64,000 bases of DNA from Dirofilaria immitis (lineage: Eukaryota; Nematoda; Chromadorea; Rhabditida; Onchocercidae), in NCBI GenBank assembly GCA_024305405.1, contig JAKNDB010000104.1:1054001-1118000 (forward strand). The letters run 5' to 3'. This document shows positions 52,285-63,671 of this stretch, piece after piece. A model generated the notes under the pieces. That model did not search any database. It was given only the letters and a program-made list of their open reading frames with translations, and had not been told where the DNA came from. Every line of letters starts with the position of its first letter. The stretch's first letter is position 1. A program made the translations under genes and the position numbers.

Positions 52285-55200
52285 CTGAATTGGTAATATT
52301 TCATAGAAAATCCTTAACTGAGAATAAAGAAGTATTCTTTATTTCATGAGATTCTTTTGTTTTCTTTTCCCATACTTACACTAAGTACTACTATGAACCA
52401 AGCAACTAAGGAGTAGGAGCAGCTATAGCCTTAGACAACCAACTACCAAAAGGAAACAAGTTGCAAAGTATGTTAATCCAAGTCAAGTAAAAATAAATGA
52501 GACTGTTATCAGAAAATATATTAAATTATACATCTGATTCTCGTTAAAATTTAGCATATGATTATTTTCGCAGCATATGATTATTTTCTACTTCAGTGCA
52601 TAAGCAGAAAAAACTTGATGCCACTCATATTTTAAACATCATATCTATTACCTTTACATTTCTGTCGACATTCTTCCTCCGTTGCGAAGTTGTTGTCATT
52701 ACCATTACAACCGCTGTAATAAAACAACCGACAGATGCCCACTTTATGATCGTAGAAGAATCGAAGATGAGCTTCTGAGCATGTACCCTTATTGAGATCT
52801 TGCATACAAATATCATTCACTTCGTCAACATCACTGTCAATTATTGGAAATGATGCTCTGGCCAATGAGTATTTCGGTACTTTGGCTGTAAATAATAAGG
52901 CAAATAATAGTACCAATAGTAGAATTTTAATTTATATTCTATGGTTTATTAAGCCAAGTATTTTGTATTACATTATGATAGATTTCTGATTTGGCCTAAA
53001 AATGATGTTGAAACAATTCATGTTTATCTATATATGTCAGCAATGAAAGATGGCCAATTGATCAAATGTGCTGTTAAATTAGTGGCAAGAAGTAGGATAC
53101 TTTTTGGTTACCAGTAAGAGAAATCACCTTTTTTAATAAAATGAAGAAATACAAAATTGAATTGGATCTATTTTAAAGTAAAATTCAAAAAAGTTTGTCA
53201 ATTACATCTATAACATATAAAATTTAATCAATCAAACTACAACTGATCCAGATATTTAAGTGCCAAGTATACGTAATATTTATGGAACTATGGAGTACTA
53301 TTTATGGAGTAATGTTTATGGAGCTATAACAGAATAACCATATAGAGTAATTTGGCTAGGGTTTCAGGTATAGTTTATGCTCCTCATCTCTAATGATGTC
53401 GAAAGATGCAAACGAAATGTGATGATTTAACCTAGCAAAATGAGCCCAGAACTAACAGTCGATGCGTGCAGCTTTATTTAAAGGACTGCTGGAGAAAACT
53501 TGTGCTTGACGTTTCAGCCTAAGCTTCCGAACAATCAATTCATTAGCATTAACTGGTGTCTTTTTAACATTCTTATACCCACGTTTTACTTCTTCACCAC
53601 CATAACCTACAATACATTCCTCTTTTATTTATTACTGTAATTAATTGGATTTAAAATGTTCATCAACAAACAGATACACAGATATCTTTCATTTATGACT
53701 GCTCTGTGCCTAGTTTTTGAGAAACAGAAATATTCAAGTAGAAATTTTAAATAAATTTAAACCTCCAAATATGTGTTCATCGTATGGATCTTCGGCATTC
53801 GGGCAGCAAAAGAAATCAACACCATTGAAGTAACATAGAGAATTGCCAGAACATTGGTTTCTACCTGGCAAACACTTCATAGGCCTACCGTCTGGATGTT
53901 GCACTGGCTTAAGGCCATTAGGACAACTGGGTGCACGTCCTACATCTTCGAGAATATTTGATAAATTACTAATAGCATCATCCGTCCTTATAATTTTTTC
54001 CGTTAATGTCTTCGCTCCACTAACTTCCCTTTCTGAATAGAAAGTAATTTTTAGAGATAAAAGGTTCAAAATTAGTAAATCAAGTTAAATTGAATGGGAA
54101 ATAAATAAATGAAAAGTAAATGATGATATTGAATTTCGTACTAGAATCAAATGCACATAGAATGATCTACCTGCAACAAGAGTACCACTTTGATTCATAA
54201 GATTTGAAAATTGTGATGGTTCTGGAGATTCTTGCATAGTTATTGTTTCGCTTCTTGATATATCTAAGGTATGATCAGATCGTTGTGAAAGTGTTACGGA
54301 TGGAGGTGATTGTGTCGATGTAGTTGATAATGTAGAATGTTGTTCCGAACTGATCGGCTGCATATTTTTATCACTAAACGAAGCACTATCTAATATCATC
54401 TTGAAATCCGGATGTGATTGCTTCTGAGCTTTAATACCGTCATTGGTTAAAATACGAGGTTGAAAATTGAAAATATAAAATACTTGTGATAATGAGTTTC
54501 TGGAGCGTTCTGAAAAATGCCATGGATATCGCGCTGGCCCTCTGATACTTTGCTTACTTCGGTAACTGATACCATTTGATGTTTTTGTTTTTCGTATTCT
54601 TGAAATGTAGCAAAATTTTGTTGGAGCGGATCTGTGGAAGTGGTTTCCAAAGAGTGTTCAATTTGTTTCGCAACTGCATCTATTTCAAGAACTTTCGCAT
54701 TCAATGCTAAAGCTTTTTACATAGCTTTTTAATTATCATTTTCAATAATTATACAAACGAAGAAATAAAACGGAAAAGTATTTTTATTTTAAATAATTAT
54801 ATAAATGATAGAAATAAAACGAAAAGAATATTTCTGAAAATTCAGCAAATTTAAAGAAAGTACCACTTGTTAGTCAATGAAGGTACAAAATTTGATAAAC
54901 TAATATTAGGAATGTCTTCCGAGAAAAAATGCATATGCATTTCTAGTAATGTGGAGAATCACGCATGCAGATTAACTGGAACCAAAGACATTCTAATAAT
55001 TTAAAGGATTATACTAACGTTTGCAGAAGATTTGGCATTCGCCGAGAGTTTCAAATTGGTTCGAATTGCCACCTTGACCTTGATATACCATTTGTTCGCA
55101 ACGTAAATTTCGCACGTTGAAATACCACTTAACATAGTAGCCACTGCCGTGGCCTTCATCTTTTCATAGGTGCACTGCTCCGGAAATTGTGATTTAACAG

Positions 55201-58200
55201 AATCACCTGCAAAGTAACCTTGTTTGAATAATCTGCTTTTATGACCTGATTTTACAGCAATTTTCGCTTCTACAACTTCAAGAAAAGAAAAAGATGATGT
55301 TGGATAGCAAAGCCCTGGCTTCAGTATTAATCTTAAAATTTTTAAGCAGAAATTATAAAGTGAAACATACCTTGTGAGCATTTTGCCTCGCAAGCATGCC
55401 TATCAAGGAAGTTATTACTATTACCATGGCATGAACCGTATGAGAATTGTTCGCACTTTCCAGTTTGCGAATTGTAAAACCAACGAGGTACATAATCTCG
55501 GCAAATTCCTGCATCTGGAGGTAACACGCACGTGTCATCTTGTTCAAGTTGCAGATGCTGCAATGAGGTGACACCATGTACTATTACATGTGGTGTTGCT
55601 TCCGGTGTTATTTGCGGATCAGAAATATCTTGATGACTTGGTGTTTCCGGTTCGATTATCTCCGCTTGATGTGCATCAGTGATAATCCGATCTTTTATCA
55701 CTTCTTCATTTTCACCTGTAAAGATCTTATTAAGAGAATTTTTTGTTTAATTTATTCTTGAACTTTCTCATAATTTCTCTTATCTAATCAGAGGAAAATG
55801 ATGAAAAGGAAACCTTGATTAACATTTATCAGAGAGGGATGCTCTGAGCCACTTGTATATCGTGTGCGGCTATGAATCGCCGTTCTGTATTGAGATTTAG
55901 TGGTTGATGTAGTTGTTGGTGTTTTGAAAGTTGCAAACTATGATCTTTTACAGTATCTAATCTATGATCCTGATCCATAATCATATCAGACTGAGAATTA
56001 GATTGTGCGGCAGAAGTAGGAACTTTTTCTGGTGATGTTTCTTGAATAGTGGATGCAAACTGGTGCAAAATATCATCATTCACCGACTTTGGTCTTGCAC
56101 TTTTCAGTGGCACGTTATTTAAGTCATACATTGACGTGCTAGTTTCTGGTGATAGATCTATTATTTCGGTCATTCCTTTACCTCTTTCTTTTTCCATCCC
56201 TCTTGCACTGCTTGAAGTAAGTTCTGGATATTCTATCATAATGTTGTCATTTCTAATCCCTTTAAACGATACCACGGTGATATTTTGATTTTGGATACTA
56301 GGAGCATTCATGAAGATCGATGAGTCAGCGTTGAAGTAACGGGTTTCATCAAATTCTTTGGCTTTTTCCGGTCGTCGTGTCCGCTTTTTCTTTTGAAGCT
56401 TAATATTTCTAATAGCAGTATCCATCCCCCAATTTTTGTGCAGAGTTGAACCATTTCTCCGTATTATTAGTTAGTATTTGTGGTTTTTTCATGAATGGGC
56501 TATTGTTGTTGTTAATAGCTGTATTAAATGTTACCGGAGTAAATTTCTCTACTGGATCAACGGAGCCGAATAATAACTTCTTTTGTGATAACTCCGTTCG
56601 TTGTGAATGTTGTTCCATAGGTAACTTCGAATTTATGATTGGTCGTAAACCATCATAAAGCCACGACCTGCTAGATGGAATAGGTTGACTGATAATATGC
56701 GATGAAGTTGGAACTGATGACTCAAATGATCCTTCTATTTCGTTGTCAATGATCGTTGATTCTGTAGCTGCTATTACTGAATAGTTTAAGTCCGATTTTT
56801 AATCGTTTCGAAAGAAATCGAAGTGGTATTTATACTCGTGGGAATGACCGTAACGGAAGAAAGAACGGAATGATTGACGGAGATTGTAGGAGAGAATGAA
56901 GTTAAGACAGTATCTGAAGTTTTTAAAATGATCGATGTAGAAGAAATCGGTAGAACAGTTTTTTCCATTAGTGACTGTGCAGGGCTACTAACAACAATTG
57001 GTGTAGTCGTGGAAGCGATGGTACTCGCTAAGGATTCATGGCTCGGAAAGATCTCTAATGTGGTATCGATTTTATCAATGATTCTATACTCATCTTTATC
57101 AACATTCCATTCCGCAGAAAGCATTGTCGGTAAATTACTGTCGTCAACGCTATCAGTGATAATGGCAAAATTATCCAATATTGTTGGTAAAGGAATAGAA
57201 GCTTCGATGCCTATTTGATCTTCATTTTCACGTGTATTAATGTGCATTCCCACAGAGTCGTGTGCAAATTCTTCAGCATGTGACGGTGCAATCTCCTCAT
57301 CAACTGCATTCTGCAAATTTGTGCCCCGTGCGCCTGAAATAATGACGTGCTTTGTGCATGCACGGATAGTGTTGTGATAACAAAAAAATATGCAATATGT
57401 GACAACAAAAATATGTTGCTATAATTCTCTATCCATGCACTACTTTTATGAAAAGAATTTCATTTTTCTTCGGTTGTCAAATCAAGAAGCTACTATTCTG
57501 TTTCTAATTATAACTGCAAAAACGACTGTCAGCAGCGTATTATTTCTGATTTGATAATTTCAATGACAATTTCTATGCTTTTTTAATTCATGCATTAGAT
57601 TCAACTTATTTATATTACCCTTAAGTTGTCAGAAAAATTGAGATCATTTAGGAAAAGGAAACGGATAAAAACATTTTCCGGAAACAACAATATTACTTTT
57701 AAGTGATGCTTGACTGCGACAGTAATCACATTTTGGATAGAGCTATTCCTGACTGCTGCTTCAAACATAAATAATTAGATTAATGTAATTATTCATGTTT
57801 GAGGACAGAAATGAAACAAGGTATTTATGGGCTCAGTTTATAAACATCAAGCTAAAAAATGGTTAAATGAATAATATCTTCAAATGAAATAAATTCACTG
57901 CTGAGATCATTAGCGATATAAAAAGCATGCGATATTAGTTTTACAAAGGTTAGCCAAAATTTTCTTTATTGGGAAGGGAAATTTCGGGCAAAAATTTTCC
58001 AGACCGGTCATTTCTCCTACTTCTTTGTAATCTCCCGTTATCTTGAACTTTTACTTCCTCATTTAGTTCATTATTTATTTTGGATAATCTGATGATATTG
58101 CGGTCTGAATTTTATTAAGCAAAGATCAGTTAGCAGGCTTACCGACAAAATTTTCGTGCATATTACTCTGGGAAATTCCTGTAAGTGAGCTAGGGAGAGT

Positions 58201-61200
58201 TTTGATACCGAAGGGAATTAGTGGCGAATGTGATGATGGCTTGATTGATAATGATGGTGCTGGAGTTGACTGTGATGATGATAATTTCAATATAGTTGGT
58301 GGTGGTAATGACGAAATTGATGACGGTGAAGTTGATAGTACTAGCGATGAAACTGGTAATAATGAGGATGAATTCGATAGTGATGGTGATAACGAGTCCA
58401 GTGCGGAACCTATATTAATGATACGCACACGATGTCGTAATACTGAGTCACGGCTGAGATACGTAGGTCTTGCATCTGCAGCGATTGCGATTGCGTTGCC
58501 ATATTGTTTATGCGATAAATGATTACTTACAGATTGAGAATATTCAATCCCTGATTGCGTGTGATTTTTAATGGAGTCATTAGTGATCTTATCAGTAAGT
58601 TGATTATGCTCCATCCAAAACTTATCTACATCGTTCAGTTGCATATGCATCTTATTCTTAACTTCAAATCTTGGAGAAATCGATTCCATCGATATCCCTT
58701 CCGAAACCATTCTTCCACCATTTTGATCAATATTATGCACTGAGTTACCGGATGTTTTATTCACTAGTGCTTCTTTAGTTATCGCTTTTATTTCTGTCTT
58801 AAGCTTATTCCCGTTCCCGGTATCATTTGCCATCATAGAAGCTGTTTGCGATTCTGACATTTCAGCTTGCGGCAATCTTATTCGTTGCTCATCGCCTGAT
58901 GCATTTGGATTTTGTGTTGCAACAAGACCTGTAAGCATTTGCTTTGCAATCTGACTATCGAATATATTCGATGTCAGTGAAGTGATATCAACATTCTCAT
59001 GTTTTTGGAACATCTGTTTATCATTCTGTAATAACTTTTCTATCGGTTGTTTTTGTTGTGATAGTCCATTTTGTCGCTGTATTTGTGAGATATCGATTTT
59101 CTGAATCGGTATTAGGGATTGCTTCTGTTGATGTGTTAAATTTCCTGTATGATTCCACTTAAAGGAGTTCATCGACATGAGAACGTCTCTACGGGTAGAT
59201 TCTGTTTGAGTAGCTATTTCATCTAAAGTGATAAGTCCATTATTAATCCATTTGTTGCTATCCCGTTGAGCAAGAATAATTCCCAATTTTGATGCATTAG
59301 TTACTTGTATTTGTGTTGCATCATTTTGAGTGCTGCTAATGACTGGTTTCTGTTTATCGTTGATATCTTTTGAGGAATCACGTACAATGTTTTGTTGCGT
59401 GATGCCTTCGTGTTCATGCTCATCTATTGTTTCAGTTGATTGCGACCACGTGAAGGTGTTATGCTGTGCGTGTGAAGCATTTTGATAAGCTGCTATTCTT
59501 CTATGGCCTGTGCGTCCATCTAAACAGGTGCTAAAATTTTAGATTTTTGTGTTCCGTTAAAGATGACTATCTTTATCTGCATAATCTGATTCTTCACTCA
59601 TCTCCATTTTCATTCATCAAGAAAATAAGTTTAGTGCGTGATAAAACCTAATGAAAAGCGTGGTCTAGCCTAATCTGGTTTAGTGAAAGCAAAGACCATT
59701 ACATAAATAGGCGAATTTGAGATGAAAGGAGCCTTTTAACTAAATTATTTTTCCTTCCATGCTTGCTAAACACTTGTGCAGTGACAAGAATGTGCAATTG
59801 AGTGCAATTAGTAGAACTTACTAAACAGTTGCCATGCATTATTGAAGAATTTTGCTAATATTTGAAGACCTTACTGAAGAACCGGGCGCAATGTATTTCA
59901 CACTCGTGCTGCGAAAAGAAATGGTTTCGATTGCCAGCACAACCTCCATATTGGAATGATTGACATAAACCACTGCTGATGTCAAAAAACCAACGTTCGA
60001 TGAAATTTTTACATGGTCCTGCATCCTGTAATTGCATCTGATAAATATCAGACAATAAAATATTTGTAGTTAGTCAGAAAAACCATGAAGTCAGCTTACT
60101 TCAAGCTATCCTGAAATATACCACACTTTGTCTTTATCTTTATCCTGCCTCTAAATATAAAGTTCCATCAGAAATTTAAGTCAGTTTTATTATTTATCGC
60201 TTCATAATTCATAAATTATTAAGAAATAATGTACCATAGGTTGTGAGCACTTTTCACCCAATTCAGTTACGGAATTTGTTTGAGAGATTTTCTCCGGATG
60301 AGATGTAGATCCAGGTTTCTTCTCTACATTGTTTTCTAAAATTGGCAATAAGTTTTTGTTCAAATAATTTCGATTAAACATTATATTTATCAGTTTCAGT
60401 GTTTAAATGCATTCCGTACTCTGTTTTTCTCCATACACAGTTTTATGACGAAAAGTTAGTACTTGAATAAAAAAATTGAAAAACGTACGCATGAGTTGTT
60501 CGTCCCCGAGGCTTTTAGATTCATCGGATGACGTGTCGGATATTGTAGGAGAAGGAGTATGTATTTCAACTAGACCATTTTCTGCTATAGATTGTATCAT
60601 CGGACATGCGCATTCATGACAGCCGAGACGATTCGAAAACAAAATGCACGGCTCTATGCATAATGATACATTCACTGAGGGACACTCCAATGATACAGCT
60701 GGTCGTTCTGCAATGTATTTACGAATAATGAAAGTCTACAATGGTTGAAATACAGTCAAAAGACGTTATCATCACTAAGCAATAAGTAAAGTAAAGTGAT
60801 CTAACCTCGAACACACTTTGTTTTGCATTCAGCTATAGACCCGAAGTTGTTGCCATTACCACCACAACCACCATATGTGAATGGTCGGCACTCATTAGCC
60901 ATAAGATCATATGCAAAACGCGGGAAGACACCAGAGCATTCGCCCACATCAATTGAATGTTGGCATATATCCGTTGCAAGAACTGCTTCTGAATAAATAA
61001 TAAATACTTGTCTGCATTATGCACCAATTTAAATGTTAATTGAGAAAAAAATTGATAAAATTATTGATCTGGTCTTTGGAATAACTTCTCTCTTGTTAAT
61101 CATGTTACTATCCAGATCAGGCTTGTCAAGAATCACTTATCATGTCAATTATAAAAATGTCATTTTCATTTATCATACAATTATGTTTGACACTAACTAT

Positions 61201-63671
61201 TCTTCATGAACGTATAAGCGAAAAAAATCTTCTTCACTTAATATGCTCGCTTATGTTTTAATATCTCTAATTGCTATCAAAAATAAAATCAAATGATCAA
61301 TAACACAAACTATGCTTGACACATTTGTTGCGGCATTCCAAAGAACTTCCGAAGTTGTTCCCATTACCACCACAACCAGTATACGTAAATGACCGACAAT
61401 CACCAATCGTGGAATCGAAGGCGAATCTTTGAAAGACACCTGTGCAATCGCCGGGATGGATGCTATGTTCGCAGACATTATCCATATTGAGTAATGGCTG
61501 TGCTGCTGCAAATAATGAAAATGTAATGATAAAGTAAAGTATTCTCCACTAATGATCGGATGTATAGGAACTGAAAATTACTAGGTTGGTGGCATGCAGC
61601 AAAACAATCTTCTCTACTACGGAAGTTATTCCCGTTTCCGCCGCATCCAGAATAGGTGAATACTTGACAAGTATTTCGTTTTGAATCCCAATGCCATCGA
61701 ATAAATTGTCCAGTGCAAGTACCTCGATCAAGGTCGTGGAAGCATCGATCATCAATTTCTTTAAACGAATATTCTTCCATGATATTTTTATATTTATTAT
61801 AGTTAAACAAAATTATTCCCAAAAGTGACGATTTTCAAAAATCTTTTCTTAGATTTAATCTAAAAATAGCACTGACCTTTGACTGATTGTGGTACTACTG
61901 CCTCAGTTGTTGCAGCTGTAATCGATTGCGAACTTGTAGTACTAGTAGAAGTCAAAGGGGTTGAAATGAATGGTGATCTTAATGAATTTGAGTTTGAATC
62001 CGATAATTTTTCTTCTCCATGAATTATTATATTAGCATGATCAGTAATTATTGTTCCTAGTGTCGATGTGGTTGTTTTCACTTGTTCATCACTGTAAAAG
62101 ATAATCTGCTAATTTTTATAAATATTATCAAAGCGAATTTCAAGGCATCCATTTATGAATTCCTACTATCAAACAGAAAAAAAAGGGATTATTAAACAAA
62201 GTAAACAATAAGCAAAGCAAACCTGCTAGACAAATGCAAACTAGTAGCTACGACTGATTCGCTCGAGAATTTCCGTTCATTTCTGTTGGATTGATCATCG
62301 GAATTAATGCTGCCAAGTGCCATAGAAGCATTTTCAGGTTCGCTAGTTGTTAAATTAGTCAATTTATCAATTCTATCCAATGATGGCCATGCTTTTGTTC
62401 CCTTTTGCTTAATTTTCTTGCTGTCAGTTTGATCGATTTTTTGAGACAGATGTGATTTATGCCGCTTAGTATCGGTTGTTGCGGTGCCGATATCCTTATT
62501 CAAGAATGAACTTTCGTGAGATATTGTTGTCGATGAACTAGTATCTATTTGCTTGGTTTTTAAGATAGCTTCATTAGTAGTAACATCGCTATCAGTGCTT
62601 CCCATGGTATCCAAGATACTGCTTGTATTGTTTTTATCGGTAATAAAAACACCGGTATCACTTAATTCTACCAATTCACTCACTTCGTTAGCTTTTTGAT
62701 GCTTTTTGTTCCGAATTCTTTGTTAAGTTTTCGCACTTGCGGTCCCGAGGTAATTAGCTGAGGTGCTGATACTATCGATGCTGAAGCGATTTTCATTCCA
62801 TCTAAAATTGTACAATCTTAGTGATACTTATATCAAAGTTGAATTCATGCAACATCTCCAGTTTATCATATGAATAGAAGAATAGTTAATTAAATTTTTT
62901 GATTTCACTTTTTGATGCTATTATTCAACCATATATTGTATTAAAACAATCAGTAAGCTAATAGGGGATAATAGATGATGGTGATAAAATTTGAAAGATA
63001 ATGATCTTGATAACGACGATGATAGTAGAAGTTGATTCGAGGAAAAGAAGAAACTAACGCTGTCGGCAAATGCGTTCGCATTCTTCTACTCGTTCGAAAT
63101 TATTTTCATTGCCTTCACATCCACCGAAGAAAAAATATTTGCATTCACCAAGACGGCTGTTGTAATAAAATCTGAGTTCATACCGATCACAAGGACCCCG
63201 TTCCTTCGGGAGTTGGCAGATATTGGGAGCGACATCTAAATGAATAATAGCGATTGCTGAATTATGTAAAAACAATCATTTTACATGTGAATATGGTTTT
63301 TAATAAAAATTAAATGACTAATATTTTTATCTATCCGTCTTGTCATGCTAATGATAATTCGGATAACATATCGTTATAATGCCAGAGAATAATGATTTAA
63401 TTCAAGGCATTTTCATAAACTTCCTTGTTTTGCTTGGAACAAAAAATAAAGCTTACTGCTAGAAGCATTGGCAGGACAGCAAGCTGAATTTAATTGTCCA
63501 GTTGAGCATAAATAGCCATCAGGACATGGGTTTTTATTACAGTTAACCAGTTGACCATTATCATTTTTAGTGGTTCCTGGCCATTGTTGCATTTCGCTTC
63601 GTTAATTGTTCGCTTGCATTGCTTCTCACATGCTGCTTTAGTTGGATAATTATTACCATTACCGCCACAAC
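49512..63671 (-). CDS. mlt-11: Giant secreted Kunitz/lustrin protease-inhibitor protein, MLT-11-like (5' end outside window)
   Basis: Twenty-six exons, 5' to 3': 63671-63457, 63235-63059, 62801-62223, 62091-61877, 61758-61582, 61505-61311, 60988-60806, 60707-60489, 60335-60235, 60037-59875, 59530-58143, 57333-55814, 55715-55371, 55206-55019, 54706-54171, 54032-53763, 53606-53457, 52885-52652, 52284-52112, 51543-51385, 51195-51049, 50799-50710, 50503-50420, 50244-50173, 50005-49850, 49687-49512. About 2,630 codons: ten Kunitz domains (one partial, one degenerate), four lustrin-type Cys-rich repeats, one antistasin-like module and two long Ser/Thr/Gln-rich exons. Nearly all introns are phase 1, so modules are exchangeable. 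The closest known relative is C. elegans MLT-11, a Kunitz protein needed for moulting; a role in restraining cuticle proteases is inferred. Frames break at several homopolymers (see findings). The 3' end is uncertain: exon 26 either runs through GTAAGT to TGA at 49512 or is spliced at 49533. Confidence 0.85.
51942..52003 (+). ncRNA. Candidate small-RNA hairpin in an MLT-11-like intron
   Basis: Arms 51942-51967 and 51978-52003 (26 nt each) pair with about three mismatches around a 10-nt loop. The size resembles a pre-miRNA stem-loop but the stem is short, and I recognise no miRNA seed. It lies in the intron between exons 52284-52112 and 51543-51385. Confidence 0.3.
52652..55715 (-). other. MLT-11-like: Kunitz 7-9, lustrin repeat and dibasic site
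   Basis: Kunitz 7 (exon 55715-55371) reads AGICRDYVPRWFY, then YGSCHGNSNNF; P1 is Arg. Kunitz 8 (55206-55019) lacks the second and fourth cysteines (see findings). A spacer exon (54706-54171) follows, then a lustrin repeat (54032-53763) with CPNGLKPVQHPDGRPMKC and VDFFCCP. Exon 53606-53457 is basic and contains RKLRLKRQ, a furin-type RxKR site. Kunitz 9 (52885-52652) reads KGTCSEAHLRFFY, then YSGCNGNDNNF; P1 is Ser. Confidence 0.78.
55814..59530 (-). other. MLT-11-like: two long low-complexity linker exons
   Basis: Exons 59530-58143 (about 462 codons) and 57333-55814 (about 507 codons) have no cysteine-rich module and are rich in Ser, Thr, Gln, Asn and Pro, with Ser-Pro runs such as SSLPPPTILKLSSS near the end of the first. 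They are probably disordered, glycosylated spacers. The second exon needs three length changes to stay open: T5 at 56796-56800 (one more), C5 at 56426-56430 (one fewer) and T4 at 55922-55925 (one more). The plus-strand ORFs here (for example 56874-57218 and 58202-58522) are shadows. Confidence 0.75.
59875..60037 (-). other. MLT-11-like Kunitz 6, second half
   Basis: It reads DAGPCKNFIERWFF, then YGGCAGNRNHFF, then CEIHC. P1 is Lys, the type that inhibits trypsin-like enzymes. Unlike the other Kunitz domains it is split by a phase 0 intron after the first cysteine. The next exon starts in phase 2 while this one ends in phase 1, so one base seems missing, possibly in the G3 run at 59884-59886. 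Confidence 0.75.
60235..63671 (-). other. MLT-11-like: first Kunitz cluster with lustrin and antistasin-like modules
   Basis: Order along the protein: half Kunitz (GCGGNGNNYPTKAACEKQC) plus a lustrin repeat ending LNSACCP (exon 63671-63457); Kunitz 2 (ERGPCDRYELRFYY...GGCEGNENNF, P1 Asp); two Ser/Thr-rich spacer exons; Kunitz 3 (RGTCTGQFIRWHW, P1 Thr); Kunitz 4 (GDCTGVFQRFAF, P1 Thr); Kunitz 5 (GECSGVFPRFAY, P1 Ser). Then comes an antistasin-like exon (60707-60489) with C at CPSVNVSLCIEPC, followed by GCHECACP. Kunitz 6 begins here (KCSQPM) and is completed in the next exon. None of P1 positions 2-5 is Lys or Arg, so classic trypsin inhibition is not expected from these domains. Confidence 0.8.

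Noticed and set aside
53457..53606. TAG at the end of this exon as the true end of the MLT-11-like gene
   Set aside because: The preceding T/GTTAG donor joins in phase 1 to the next Kunitz exon at 52885, and all later exons keep the phase 1 pattern.
56874..57218. 114-codon plus-strand ORF
   Set aside because: Antisense shadow of the Ser/Thr-rich MLT-11-like exon.
58202..58522. 106-codon acidic plus-strand ORF
   Set aside because: Antisense shadow of Ser-rich codons in the MLT-11-like linker exon.
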